Source: Paramecium tetraurelia
Taxonomy: Eukaryota > Ciliophora > Oligohymenophorea > Peniculida > Parameciidae
Direction of reading: 5' to 3'
NCBI RefSeq assembly: GCF_000165425.1
Contig: NW_001798956.1
Location: 249,373-313,372, forward strand
DNA length: 64,000 bases
In this document: positions 24,501 through 36,082 of the stretch, one piece after another
How positions within the stretch are numbered: the first letter of the stretch is position 1
How the letters are laid out: each line of letters begins with the position of its first letter
Notes under the pieces: generated by a model
Databases searched by the model: none
The model's input: only the letters and a program-made list of their open reading frames with translations
What the model was told of the DNA's origin: nothing
Translations under genes and position numbers: made by a program

Positions 24501-26519
24501 CTTTTGTAATTACTCATTCAAATGATCATTGATTTATAATAATCTTTAGTTATCTAATTTGAATTCATCAAGTTCTCCCTCTTATGTATGATATTTATTA
24601 TCAAGTGCAAGATTCTCATTCTATAATTATCCAAATTGAGTTTATAAGATTCCCTTTTCTGAAATAGCATCAGCCAAAAGGTTTCTCAATGTTGATATTT
24701 CATCTTCTAAGAATGGTATTTATTTTAATTAAGCTTCTTATGATGCTTTAATAAATGAGAGCTCTTCAACTTCCAACAATCTCTTTTAGATTTCACCTCT
24801 CAAATGATCAACTTCGTCTCTAAGTAATTACTTCTCTGATTCAAGTACTTGTACTTCTCCTTTATATAAACGTAAAGCTCCTACTTCTCTCAAAGCAGCT
24901 GCTAACTTTTCTTTGCAAGTAGTAAGTTCTTGAACCTTAAAATGTACTTATTGTTTAAGATTCTCAACTTCTAATTTCAATCCTTAAAGATGATTTAACT
25001 CATTCTATAATTAATCAATAATATCATCTTATTATTTAATCTTATCATCTCTAAGATTGATTCTCTCTTGCTTTGATGCTAATTCCTATTGCAAAGTCTT
25101 GATAGTTCCTTACAATGAGTCGATACTTGCATTTTCAGTTCTTAATTAAATGTTAACCTTTTCAAGGGATGAATATTTCAATCTCCAACCATCTAATTCA
25201 GCTTCTCTTTACTTAAGAAGTGATTGTAATCTATCAATTTCACTCTACATCTACAATAACTTATTCTCAGTAACAATAGTAACTGAAGATCCTCCTTATA
25301 ATTTAAATAATTCAGCATCTCTTGTTTAGACATCATGATTTAGATCATCAATTTGTTGTAATTTCAAATCTAATTGATGTTGTACATTATGTAAATCAGA
25401 TCTTAATTATTCAATTATAGTAGTTTATTCTCTGAGTTCAGATACTTAAGATTACAATTTACCTAATTCTTCCATCAATCTTTTGATTTCATCATTCAAT
25501 CTAGCATTCTCATCATTAAGTTATTGCACATCATTTTCTAATTCCTCGTTTCTAGCCTACTCTGCTTAAATGAGAGTCTCATAATCAATAGCCCTTTCCT
25601 CTCCAATCCTCAACATTCTTATTGTGATTATGATAACTCCTATCTCTTCAATTTAATTTATTTGTTGATGTAAACTCTCAACATCTCCCTTCTATTATGG
25701 CACATCTTTTGGCTGTTGTCCCAATTATCCTTATAATTATTTCAATTCTAATATAATTTCATCATTATTTACAATCTTCCAAATCTTTTTTTTCCTTCTC
25801 AGCTCTCAAGCATCTCTCCTTCCAATTACTCAAATCCTATTACAATTTACTGATCTTCTATTCCAATTCAGAGGTCTTCATATCTGTGTTGGTGATGGTG
25901 CTTATTTATTTTTCTATAGTAACAAAACGATTTTTCCATTCATTAACTTATTTTTTTGATTGATCCAACTGCTTTTGTAATCTTTGGATTTCTTCATTCT
26001 AATTTTTTTGAGTCCTAATATGTTATTCTAATTCGTTTATTGATATTCTAGCTTAATCCAAATCACCTATCTTCTGTTTCAGCGATTGATTCAATTTCTT
26101 ATTCTCTCCAATTAAAATTTCAACTCTATCTTATAATTGTTAGATCTAAGATCAAATCATTTTTTACAGTCTCTTCATATGAAGTGTTGCGATCCAGCTC
26201 AGCCTAAAGCTCTAGATATTTCTTGCGCCATAAATCTATTTCCTTTTATTGTTCTGCAATTCTTTATTCACAAAAAGTATGATCCGCTTCTTTTACAATT
26301 ACTTATGTCTTTATTTGAGTCCTTGGTTACTCTTGTCTTACCGAGCCCTTCTATTCTCTTACAATATATTCTGAGAATCAGTATAAACAATTACATGTCA
26401 CTGGTTGCATAGGCACAATTGTCTCCTAAATAGGAATAACTGTAGTCTCTCTGGGATTTTAAGACGTTCTTGGGGGAGACACAAAATGACGAACAGATGA
26501 CAGGCAATACTCTACTCAT
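21539..26519 (-). CDS. Giant Gln-rich coiled-coil protein (about 1600 aa)
   Basis: Almost 5 kb of continuous heptad-type coding sequence on the minus strand, very rich in Gln (TAA/TAG), Glu, Leu, Asn and Lys. The head contains RHFVSPPRTSQNPRETTVIP, likely unstructured; a 24-nt intron follows PMQPVT. Further mini-introns are visible near 22248-22269, 22840 and 26110. The tail is Ser/Thr/Gln-rich and ends TTTTRSYARRY at TGA 21541-21539. Long coiled coils of this kind occur in ciliary rootlets, basal bodies and cell cortex, but no family was identified. The exact start is uncertain: the first ATG (26519) is out of frame with the clearly coding head and no small intron reconciles them. Confidence 0.65.
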
Positions 26520-26585
26520 TAAAATTTATTTTAATTAATAAATCCATCTATTTTTCTAGTCAATTAAATCATGAAATTTGCTTTA

Positions 26586-27342
26586 TCATAAAAATTCGTT
26601 ATTTACCAATCGAGCATGTAATTTATTCGTTTTAACTATTCGTATTAAATCAACACCCAAATCTCTATTGGTCCAAACAAGAACCTTTATTTTTGATTCA
26701 AAGTCAAATAAATCACTTGATTTTACTTATTTCAAATCTTAAGTAACTTTGATAAAAATAGTATATTCTCCAAGATTATCCCATTAATAGAGATAAAGGA
26801 ACTATTCACAGAGTATTTGGAAAAATAATTAGAAAGCTAAATGCAACAATATATTCTTAATAGATACTGCTGGTATTTTTCTCATTTTCTAGAATTCCCT
26901 TTATTTATTAAAATTATCATTCCTATACTTGTGCAATAACTAAATTGATGAAATCAGAGGGTTAATTCTTCATGTACTCTAATAGAGATTTCTAGGATTA
27001 CAAAAAAAATCCACAATGTTTTATATGAATTATTCCAAAAATAAACAAGAAAGTATTTATAAATATCTAAATTTAATTTGAAATCTTGGAATTAACTAGC
27101 TCATTTTCTTAATTTCATGATCACTTAATCTTTTTGAAATTCTTTATTCAATTTAAATTATGTTCTTTAGACTCTATTATAAAGTAGAGCATAATTAAAA
27201 TGTTAAGGTAATTCATTATGATATTTCAAATCTCCTATATTCTGATAATCTATTTAATTCTCAATTATTGAATTATAAATATTATATAAAAATTAAGATT
27301 AATTTAAGTGATGATTACCTGTTACATCAATTATTCATTCAT
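26586..27342 (-). CDS. Unrecognised protein in low-GC DNA
   Basis: The last 100 residues are uninterrupted and clearly protein-like: LYLYQWDNLGEYTIFIKVTQ, FDFESKIKVLVWTNRDLGVD, LIRIVKTNKLHARLVNNEFL, ending at TGA 26588-26586. Upstream, exons containing YHNELPQHFNYALLYNRVQR and FLQSQKSLLEYMKNQPSDF can be joined by introns of about 25, 30 and 31 nt. The first exon and start (ATG at 27342) are guesses, since a longer intron would be needed there. No family is recognised. The C-terminal part looks like a compact alpha/beta domain. Confidence 0.5.
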
Positions 27343-27432
27343 CTAGTAGAGCTATTATCCATCCAAATGGTTTATATTATGAAATTGTGTATTTATATTA
27401 TGATAAAATTTTATTAAAATGTAATAGTAAAA

Positions 27433-28891
27433 TCATAATTTAGTTTTCAAAGATTTTTACTAGGAAATCAATACATTAATTTATTAGTTTATATCCTTTA
27501 TTTATGCCAAGATTTATATAAGTTCTTATCTCAATGTTTACTTCACCCTCATATCTGTCTCGATTTAAGCTTGTTTTACAATTTAATCATATTTCTAGTC
27601 AAGTTCCTCCAACATCAGTTCCAATTTGATTATCTATCTTGATATATTCTCATAATCTTGAGTATCTTCATTATTCTTTTTAACAATTACGAAGCTAGTA
27701 TCATCATCAGTTGTTTATTTAATTTACTCTTGTTCAGAAGTAGGCACTTATGTAACTTGAGTAATGGAAAACTTTTTGACTTATTTTTTATTCGAAGTTT
27801 ATTACTATTAATCTTTGGATTCCTGTCTTTACACTAATAATTATAATTCAAAGATTTTGGCATTTAATTGTTCTATTTATTTATGTTTTTGAGATTCTAT
27901 TCTTTCATATTGTAGTTTCAGCAATTAAATATCAGAGATTAATTGTGAATTTTATAATCTTTGCTAATCCAATTAGTTGACTAGATCAGCATTTTTAGTT
28001 TATAATTATTTAATTTCCAATTCCATAAATTAGAATTTATCAACAGGATATTGAGTAGTATACCAATCCAAATATTGTTACAATTCTTGGATTTATTCTT
28101 TGTATAATTTAATGTCTTGATTCATTTTGGACATACTCTCATTCCATTATTTGCTGCTTTTCACAAATGTATCTAATTGTAATTGATAATTTAGAGTAAT
28201 CTATTTATAGATTTAATGGATATACCTATTTTTCCTTTTGCAATTATTAATTTAATTAAGTGATCTTTTTTTTATAACTCTCATTTGTATCTAAATTCAA
28301 ATTTAATTATTGTTATCTATATTAAGATATTTAGATTACATATTATTAATCTCTTCTGCTAATTCTCGAATCTTTGACTCATTCTAACTAATTTAAAATT
28401 TATAATCAGGATGAATGTAGGCTATCTTATCCTCATTCTCAATTTCTGATTATTTCAATTTCTTGTCAAGTTCCTTAATTTTTTAATCTTTTTCATCAGT
28501 TTTATCTTTTTGAAATACATCATTCTTTGTCATAGTACTTAATAGTTTCTCGACTTTATTTCTTTATTTACTTTTTACATGAGCAGTTGTACAATAATTT
28601 TACGATATATTCTATAAATGTTTAATGATTGAATCATACGATTTACTCATTGAGAATGCCATTCTCTCCCTCTAGAGTTCTTATTCTATCCTACAAGGCC
28701 CTCATGGCTTTTAAATAACTAGGAGACATGGGTTAACTAACAGATAGCTTTTTATCAATTGACTCTTCTGATTTCATTTTAGAAGTGAAGACGCTGGTTC
28801 CAAGATTAAAAGAGGAGTAATAGTTTTTGGGATCTATTTTATTCTTAATCTATTGTGCTAGGAATTTAGTTTAAAAACTATCTGCCTTCAT
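27433..28891 (-). CDS. Coiled-coil protein
   Basis: Starts MKADSFQTKFLAQQIKNKID and ends QKSLKTKL at TGA 27435-27433; about 480 residues, Gln/Glu/Lys/Leu-rich heptads throughout. The segment MSPSYLKAMRALQDRIRTLE near residue 65 resembles the start of coiled coils in centrosomal Cep57-type proteins (ALKxLQxxIRxLE), but that phrase is short and not proof. The ATG is 32 bp downstream of the CDC50 stop on the same strand. Likely cytoskeletal. Confidence 0.65.
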
Positions 28892-28923
28892 ATATGTTTG
28901 TTATAAATTAATAAATTAAATAA

Positions 28924-29987
28924 TCAAATTATTTTTCTTCTCTTATCTCTAAAGTATATAACAACAAGCACAATAATAGAGCACAAGCATATGAAAGCTC
29001 CAGCAAAATAAGAACCAACCAGAACCTACGAGTCAATCTCAGAATTTTACCATATTTTTTTATCCAAATACTGTTGTAGTAGTCATAAAGAAACTTTTGA
29101 CCATATCCGATGAATACAATTACTCGTCATAAGCTAATGAATTACAATAAGAAATACTGTTATTAACAACCAACAACATATTGTCCTTTGCTTAGATCAT
29201 TCTGAATTCTCCCCCACAACTTCTTTAACCTGCCCTATCCTGCTGTTCTCATCCAAACCATGAAGTGTTCTTTAGTTCATTTAAAACAATGTACCATCTT
29301 CGATATTAGTCCAAGCAAACTTTTCCCACCCCTTTGGATTTTTGAAATTATATTATCTATCACTCTCCCAAGCTATATCTGTTTCATCAATCTCAACTAT
29401 TTCTCCTTATGAGTTTTTTAATTTAAATGTATCCGTGAAATACGTGTAGGCTATTTCACCACAAGGGAAGGCATTCTCGCTCTTATTTAATGTATTGGCA
29501 CCGTATGATTGGTCCTTCTCTGTATTTTTATTAATTTCAAATAGCTACCCATATCAGAATTCGTTTAGTAATCTCCGCAATTGGAAAGATCAGCATCCAC
29601 ATTCCCCTTCAATTATTCAACTGATTTTGATTTGAAATAATTTCTATTTCTCCTATAAAAATTCTCCAGTTAGTAGTATACAAAAATCGGTGCCGTCATA
29701 TCACTGGATATTTCAATCGGTATTTCACAATTGACTTGATTTTTTGTACATGATGAACCATAATAGACTTCCTTTTCAACTATTTGTAAATTGAATACTA
29801 AAAATACTATTGCGAAGACCAATAAAAATATTCCTATGATAGCACAATTACTCATACCAATTATGCTAAATATTATCAGGTTTCTTTTGAAATTCTTATG
29901 AAACTTCCACTTCTTAATGGCAATATTCAGAAATTCCTCTTAATCCTCTCTAAATTATTTCGAAAATGAGTTAGAATATTCGGCCAT
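28924..29987 (-). CDS. CDC50: CDC50/LEM3 family P4-ATPase (flippase) subunit
   Basis: Two-helix membrane protein that partners P4-ATPases in lipid flipping and ER exit. N-terminal MAEYSNSFSKQF is cytosolic. The first membrane helix is IGIFLLVFAIVFLVFNLQIV. The ectodomain shows the family marks: YYQLENFYRRNRNYFKSKS, a Cys-rich middle (SSCTKNQVNCEIP, DLSNCGDY), and FMVWMRTAGQGRLKKLWGRI. The second helix is VGSYFAGAFICLCSIIVLVV, followed by a short basic tail FRDKRRKII. Length of about 330 residues fits the family. One or two mini-introns are needed. It is divergently placed 157 bp from the LRR gene. Confidence 0.85.
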
Positions 29988-30144
29988 TAATATTAATAAT
30001 TAATATAAGCATTATATTATTACAGTCCATTCTCTCTCTTATCATTGCTTGCCTTGAAAATATTTGAAAGCACCACAGTTTTAAAAAATCCTTATAAAGT
30101 TTAGTTAATTTGAAGGAACAATCGTTCATTTTCATTGTAATTAA

Positions 30145-30969
30145 ATGAAAAAATAGAAACAAGTCTAAACTCTATTCAAGTATTTTCAATCTGATGAATA
30201 TGAAATGGAACAAGATAAAAAACCAATAGAGATTATATCCTACATTAAAATGAATGAAGAATTCCCCATATTCGAGTTAATCTTGGAAAACTGCCCTACC
30301 TTCGTATTGGATGCTCAGACTTCTTTGCAATTGGAGAAATTGTAATAACTAATTTACCTGGGAATAAATGGATGCCAAATTAAATCTTTGATTCATTTGC
30401 CTCTGATAGACAGTTTGAAAAGATTAACTTTGGACAACAATTATTTAAAAGGAGAACAACTAAAATGCATCGGCTATTACAAAGATAAATTGCTCTCTCT
30501 ATCCTTGATTAATAACTAACTGAAAATATATCCAGGATCTCCTGCCCTATAACATCTCCAATAGATGTCAGCTTTAAAATAATTAAGTCTAATTGGCAAT
30601 ATTTTTGAATTGGATGAAGAAGACAACTTAACTACTCCTAAAGAAGAAGTTGAATATGTTGAAATGAGAATTCAGATTTTTAACTTAATGCCTAATCTAA
30701 TCTATTTGGATTGTATAGAAAGGTCAAAACTAATCTAGGATGAAAAGTTCTTTAATAACTATAATGAAGAGAATGAATATTTATCCTTATATGTCAGTAA
30801 ATCAGTTACCTAATATGAAACAAGTAGAAGTCAGAGCATGATATCGGTTAAAAAGAATGGCACCATGAGAATAAAGGAAGAAAATTCCAATTTACACCAA
30901 CGTGATGAGAAGAAAACACCAACTAGATAATTAAGATAGTAAAAAAGAAAGATGTATGTTTATGATTGA
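30145..30969 (+). CDS. Leucine-rich repeat protein, ANP32/LRRcap-like
   Basis: No intron needed: MKKQKQVQTLFKYFQSDEYE to KRKMYVYD, 274 residues, TGA 30967-30969. Several LRR units are visible (LQQLIYLGINGCQIKSLIHL, LKRLTLDNNYLKGEQLKCIG, LLSLSLINNQLKIYP, ALKQLSLIGNIFELDEEDNL), followed by a capping motif with RIQIFNLMPNLIYLDCIER, as in ANP32 and SDS22-like proteins. The C-terminal 70 residues are charged and Ser/Lys-rich. Likely a protein-binding scaffold; partner unknown. Confidence 0.75.
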
Positions 30970-31129
30970 TTCTTTCTCATTCATAGTTTTTATTATAAAT
31001 CATTTGTCTAATTCGTTACTTTATCTTGAAGAGGCAAAGTCTTACATACACAATAGTAAAGATTAATTATGAGGGAAAATATATATTTTAATCAATTTAC
31101 TATAGAGACAATAATATAAATATATAAAA

Positions 31130-32010
31130 TTCATTAGTCTTGTAATAAATTCTTATCTCTTGCATTATGATCTAAATGCTATATATATTATTAAAATTAT
31201 CTAATATATATATAGTATATATATTGTAAAGTATCCTGTAAAAATCTCTTAATAGCTGTCTCCTAGAAATTCTAATTTTGGAACAAATTACTCTGAAAAT
31301 TATTATAATTCAACCAAGTTTTGTCTACTTTAAATTTCAAATGAATCAGAAAAGAAATTGGCTGGATCTTAATCTAAGAAGAAATCTTCCACATATACTT
31401 TCTCTTCAAAGCCCTATTTAACATTTAGATCAGTTTTAATTTGTTCTTATGATTCCTTTTTGATTAATCGTTTAGTCTCCAAGCTTTCTGATTCCTTCTC
31501 ATGTCTTGATTTTTGCTCCTATTTGAATTTGACTTCTTATAATTTAGATAAACATCCTTGTTCCTGTAATATTGATTAAACTTTGAATTTGATATCATAT
31601 TCTGAAAGAAATTTGTCCATCCACATTTTGGATGCTTTGAATGTATCAGTATTGAAAATATCTAAGGCTTTGGATTTGATTTGGTCTCTGGTAATTTTCT
31701 TTCCTCCTTTCTTGGTTTCAATCAATATCCATTGTTCAAGTTCAGTTACTGCTTGTGGGTTAACTCGTTTTCTTCCACATCCTGGTTTCCTAACATATCC
31801 TTGATTAAACCATCTCTTTAAATTTCTCACTGTGGTATTATACTTTTGACTCTAGATTTCAAAGTTTTCATCTGAAGGGTTGGCTGCTAATGCTTCTATG
31901 GCTTCTCTTTTTTCTTCTGTACTCAAAATATAATATCAATAATTTTTAATAAAATTTATGGAATTTGAATAGACTTAGTTAAAGTATGATGATATTTGGA
32001 ATTCCAACAT
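31130..32010 (-). CDS. HTH DNA-binding protein (CENP-B/Tc5-transposase type), in-frame TGA
   Basis: The core carries two helix-turn-helix-like units: STEEKREAIEALAANPSD with NTTVRNLKRWFNQGYV, and the CENP-B-type second unit with VTELEQWILIETKKGGKKIT and TFKASKMWMDKFLSEYDIKF. The linker KPGCGRKRV is basic. This pairing is typical of transposase-derived DNA-binding proteins (CENP-B, Tc5, pogo). No catalytic DDE domain follows; the rest is an acidic, Gln-rich tail whose end is unclear (a frame can be read to about 31130). The only upstream ATG in frame (MLEFQISSYFN) is separated from the HTH by a TGA at 31938-31936, so the start is unresolved: mutation, unusual intron, or readthrough. Confidence 0.6.
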
Positions 32011-32035
32011 TGTGTATTCAAAAAGATTAAGAATC

Positions 32036-32960
32036 ATGCTTGGATCTCAACCAATCAGATTTATTCTTTCATTTCTTATATTGAATGTCTCAAACATAAC
32101 ATTACTGAGTTTGATAACTAATTCGATGCTATTACTATGGATTTTGTTGAGTGTCATCATATTGACCAATATCTCTTTGTTTCAAGTCCTAACTAGAAAT
32201 CCTGGAATAATACCCAAAAATGTATATTACTATCAAATAATGATAGATAGTGGGATTTGAATTAAAATATGATTTGCTTCAAGTACCTTAGATAACAAAA
32301 TATTCATCAATGCAACCAAATAGTGATTACATGGTTTGGAAGGATAACTTAATTCATCAAATAAAATATTGTGCATTTTGCCATATCTACAGACCACCAA
32401 GGAGTTCTCATTGTTACACATGTGGAAATTGCATTCTGAAATATGACCATCACTGTCCTTGGATAGGATAATGCATCGGATAAAATAATTATAGGTAAAA
32501 AAGAATAATGATTTTAGATAATACATTCAATTACTACTTTTTGGAATGTTTGATTAGTTATGCATATTTTCTATTTGCAGCATAACACTAAATGATGAAA
32601 TGATAATCAAGATAATCCTCATAATATATACAATACCTGTAAATATTCAGTGGTGAAAATTAGTTGTTTTTATTCATATTAAGTCTTTAAGGATTGCATT
32701 CATATTTAATTATTACTAGGTAAACATCAAAAGAATACTTCAAATAGCTTTGGAAAACAAAAGCTGGCAATCCATTTAATTAATAATTTTGGACTCATCA
32801 TCCAGAATATGTTGATTTCGCTACAACATACTATAGACACAAAAACTTTGTTTCTCAACTCACCCAAATAGACCTAAGTATTAATAATGATAAAAAAACT
32901 TAAACTTTAAAATAGCCAATCTAACCATATAAAGAGATTGAGTTATAAATTAAAAATTGA
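32036..32960 (+). CDS. DHHC palmitoyltransferase
   Basis: Zinc-dependent protein S-acyltransferase of about 285 residues. Two N-terminal membrane helices ([38 protein letters not shown]) are followed by GIIPKN, then the Cys-rich catalytic domain with [20 protein letters not shown] and [17 protein letters not shown] holding the active-site cysteine. Two more helices follow ([11 protein letters not shown] with LFLFILSL, and LIIT). TSKEYF and NPFNQ stand where the family has TTxE and NPF motifs. Three mini-introns of 25, 23 and 25 nt were placed. The ATG is only 25 bp from the putative start of the divergent HTH gene. Confidence 0.85.
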
Positions 32961-33031
32961 TTTTATTATGATCTAAAATAATAAATATTTAATTGAAATA
33001 CTAAATAATTTATAATTTATATATGCGTTTA

Positions 33032-34936
33032 TCAATCCTTTAACCATTTCCCATAAAATAATTCATAGATCTTATACCTTGTGTTATCAGAGTCCTATAA
33101 AATTTCAAAAAGCCCAATGCATTAAAACCAATCATCAAAAGTAGCAGTGTCAACTCCACAAATGAAATAGTTTCTTGTTCCCTTCTTTAAGAATAACTTT
33201 TTCAAATCTCTACAATATTAATTAAATTACTTTAAATGATTTTAATAACGAACTTCACTTCCTGTTGCATAACTATAAATATATTTTCTTAACAATTCTT
33301 CATCATGTGTCAATCTATACCCTAAAGTTGAGACATCCTCTATTCTTGAACTTTATAATCCATAATATTCTAAAAAGTTGTAAGCTATATCCCAATTTAA
33401 AATGGCATGCTCTCCATCCTTATTAGCTTTTGCAATATCTAATCTATATTAAGTGTAATCTAATATTTAATTTGTTTTTCCATTAAATTAGAATACTCTA
33501 AAAGATGGATTTTACCTTGAATTGGTAGTTACTGAAGGTGCAATGTATATAGTCTTAATGTATCTTCCATCAATCCTTGATCTTATATGAGAAATTTAAT
33601 CAGAATGTGTATGTCCTATATTAATAATTTTTAATTACCATAAAATAATCCAGAAACTACATGCTCAAATCTTTCAATAATAACACTAAATCTATCTGCC
33701 CATTATGAATTACATGAAATGTCACCTGGTGGAATGTGTGCAATTATAATTGCAAATTAATTTTTTGATTCTGAATCCTTCAATTCTTTTGTCAACCAAT
33801 TTAACATTCCTCTTGGATCTGTCACTCCTTCCATTAAGAAGAAATTATTAAAATCATAAGCCTAAGAATTTAAAGCAATAATCTTTAAATTTCTCTCCAC
33901 ATCAATTTAAGAATAAAATCCATTTCTTCTTAATTAGTAATATGCCTCTTGACTTAGGTATTATTTCCAAGTTTCTGATATTGCATCTCTGAATGACTAA
34001 GCGGATTCTCCAATCATATCATATTAATCACTAGGATAAAGGTCATGGTTTCCATATATTCCATAAACATTGGTATTCGGCATAAGCTATTAAATTTCTT
34101 ATGTAATCATTTATGTAGGAACAGTTTGATTTTTCTATTGATTCCATCGATATTAAGCTACATTATCTCCTGTCCAAAGAATAAAATCAGGTTTTATTTT
34201 CTCTTTTGTGAATTCTAATAAATTTTAGACTGTTCTAAACGGTAAATCACAACTAGCTAAGGTACCCCAATATTAAGCACCCTTGCTAGAGTCCTTAGGT
34301 ATACCATTCTCCTTTCTGCAACAGTTATAATTACCACAAAAAGCATCAGCTCCAACAGTATATTCAGTGTCAACATGTAAATCAGAATATTATACCACTT
34401 TATAATCCTCATTATTGATAAGCAATGCTTCAGATCTTTCTTTCCATCTTTATTACTCCTATTTCGAAAGTTTATCAACCATAATTTCATTTATATATTC
34501 CTTTAAAGTTTAAGGTTCATGTTCCAATTTGCAAGCCCCTAAAACTTAACAAGCATTTGATGGTTTCAAATAATTGCTAAAATTTTTAAATATTATACTC
34601 AATGAATTGAACTGCAAATTAATCAAGATATTTTTGTTTCTTACCTTCACAAATTAAAGGATTTTTAAACTTAGGGCACAGTGCTACATATTCTTTTGTT
34701 ACTATAGACATTAAAGTGTTCTTAGAAAATTTTTAAACTTATTTCATCATCAATTTGCAAGGTAAACAGAACAAATGTAAGCTAATAAATAACAAAACAA
34801 TATACTCATGTGGTAACTCTATTCCTACATATGAAGCGATATTCTTAAGGATTTCTCTATTTAATATCTTATGTTCTTCTTATTATGCGTTTATAATGCA
34901 AAATAGCACAAAAATTATCAATAAAGGTTTTTTCAT
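33032..34936 (-). CDS. Acid sphingomyelinase-like phosphoesterase with saposin domain
   Basis: Secreted or lysosomal lipid phosphodiesterase of about 600 residues. MKKPLLIIFVLFCIINAQ is a signal peptide. A saposin-B domain follows with its Cys pattern (CLPCKLMMKQ, LCPKFKNPLIC, CQVLGACKLE). The metallophosphatase domain has SDLHVDTEYT, FILWTGDNV, IYGNHDLYPSDQY and IIIAHIPPGDISC, the metal-ligand motifs of the calcineurin-like fold. C-terminal YELFYGKWLKD ends at TGA 33034-33032. Introns of 24, 33 and 22 nt in the saposin part each restore its cysteines. Convergent with the DHHC gene, 71 bp apart. Confidence 0.85.
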
Positions 34937-35469
34937 TATTATATTAAATGATTAATTATCATGATCTTTTTATATATTGTGCATTATTTACTATCCGAAA
35001 GAATTTCATCTCAAAGAAGAGCAACTTTATTTTGTCAGTTTTGTTTAAATTGATTTTGTTATGGATATAACAAAGTTAATCAATAAAAATTTTAATAGGT
35101 AAATATTTTATTATTACGAATAATGATTTTAATAATCTTAAAATCAATGATAATTCGAAAAGAATTTTTCCTTGAATATATAATATGATGATAAATATTA
35201 TGATTTAAGGAGATTTAGATAGAAAAAGGGATCTATTTATCATTAAACTTAAAAGAATCATATGATTAGTTTGAAAATATATAATAATTCTGCATTTTGA
35301 TATAACATGATTTAGATTCCACCTATAGGATTGGTGAAACATATTAAAAAACATTATTCCATGATATTATAATCAAATTTACTACTTTAGATTTGAATTT
35401 GAAAGTAATTAATAGATATACAATGAATTAGTTCAAACATGAAATTAGTATATTCTTATTATATCTTAA
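34937..35469. other. AT-rich stretch, possibly holding unresolved 5' exons
   Basis: Short frames such as MDITKLINKNF at about 35059 and GDLDRKRDLFIIKLKR at about 35218 could be upstream exons of the membrane protein that follows. No chain of acceptable introns links them. Nothing else is recognised. Confidence 0.35.
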
Positions 35470-35976
35470 ATGATATATAAATTTAAATATATAATATGTT
35501 CTTATCAATGGATACATTTTTTCTTTTTAATGATAACTTCTTTTATTTATTCACTTAGCCTCATTTGCAATGCTAAAGTCATCATATTTTTTACACATCA
35601 TATTTATATAGATCTGCCTTTTCTAGAACCTATTGATTTTATAATCTTTTATTTAAGTTTATATATGGCAAGTCTTCCATACATTCTATTTTAATAATTC
35701 ATTGGACCTTTTATCTACACTAATGTCTATGTTATGAGTCGTTAGTTTTATCTAGATGCATAGAATTAAGTTATTATGCTATTTATTCTGGAAATAACGA
35801 TTGTCTATAGTTATCTCACATTAATTTAGGCAGCAGGAATGACCTTTTGGACTCTTTTAGCTAAGCTTGTTTAAACCCATAAAAGACGTTATCACTAATG
35901 TAATTGTTACAGTAATCTTATTTTTGTCGAAGGTCTACTTTTGATGCCAAAAGACAGGTGCTGAGCTAAGCTTTTG
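35470..35976 (+). CDS. Multi-pass membrane protein, start uncertain
   Basis: A continuous hydrophobic frame of about 160 residues with at least four membrane segments (IHFFFLMITSFIYSLSLI, IDFIIFYLSLYMASLPYILF, NQVIMLFILEITIVYSYLTL, AGMTFWTLLAKLV), followed by a basic, Cys/His-containing end (QTHKRRYHQCNC). A 25-nt intron near the end gives a stop at about 35974-35976; otherwise it stops at about 35960. The true start may lie upstream. No family is recognised. Confidence 0.45.
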
Positions 35977-36082
35977 AATATTTGAGGAGTATTCAGATGT
36001 GAATAGGCATAATGTTTAAATTGGAATTTGTACATATATGTAAATTAATCTAATCTTTGTTTATTTATTATATAAATATATT

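Noticed and set aside
31130..32010. Intact transposon carrying the HTH gene
   Set aside because: No DDE catalytic domain, no terminal inverted repeats and no target-site duplication were seen; the HTH protein looks like a host gene derived from a transposase.
32700..32760. Possible 28-nt intron in the DHHC gene before [10 protein letters not shown]
   Set aside because: The unspliced frame is open and gives TSKEYF, the expected position of the family TTxE motif.
35030..35470. Upstream exons of the membrane protein at 35470
   Set aside because: Several short frames exist but none can be linked by GT...AG units of acceptable size, so they are not added to the gene model.
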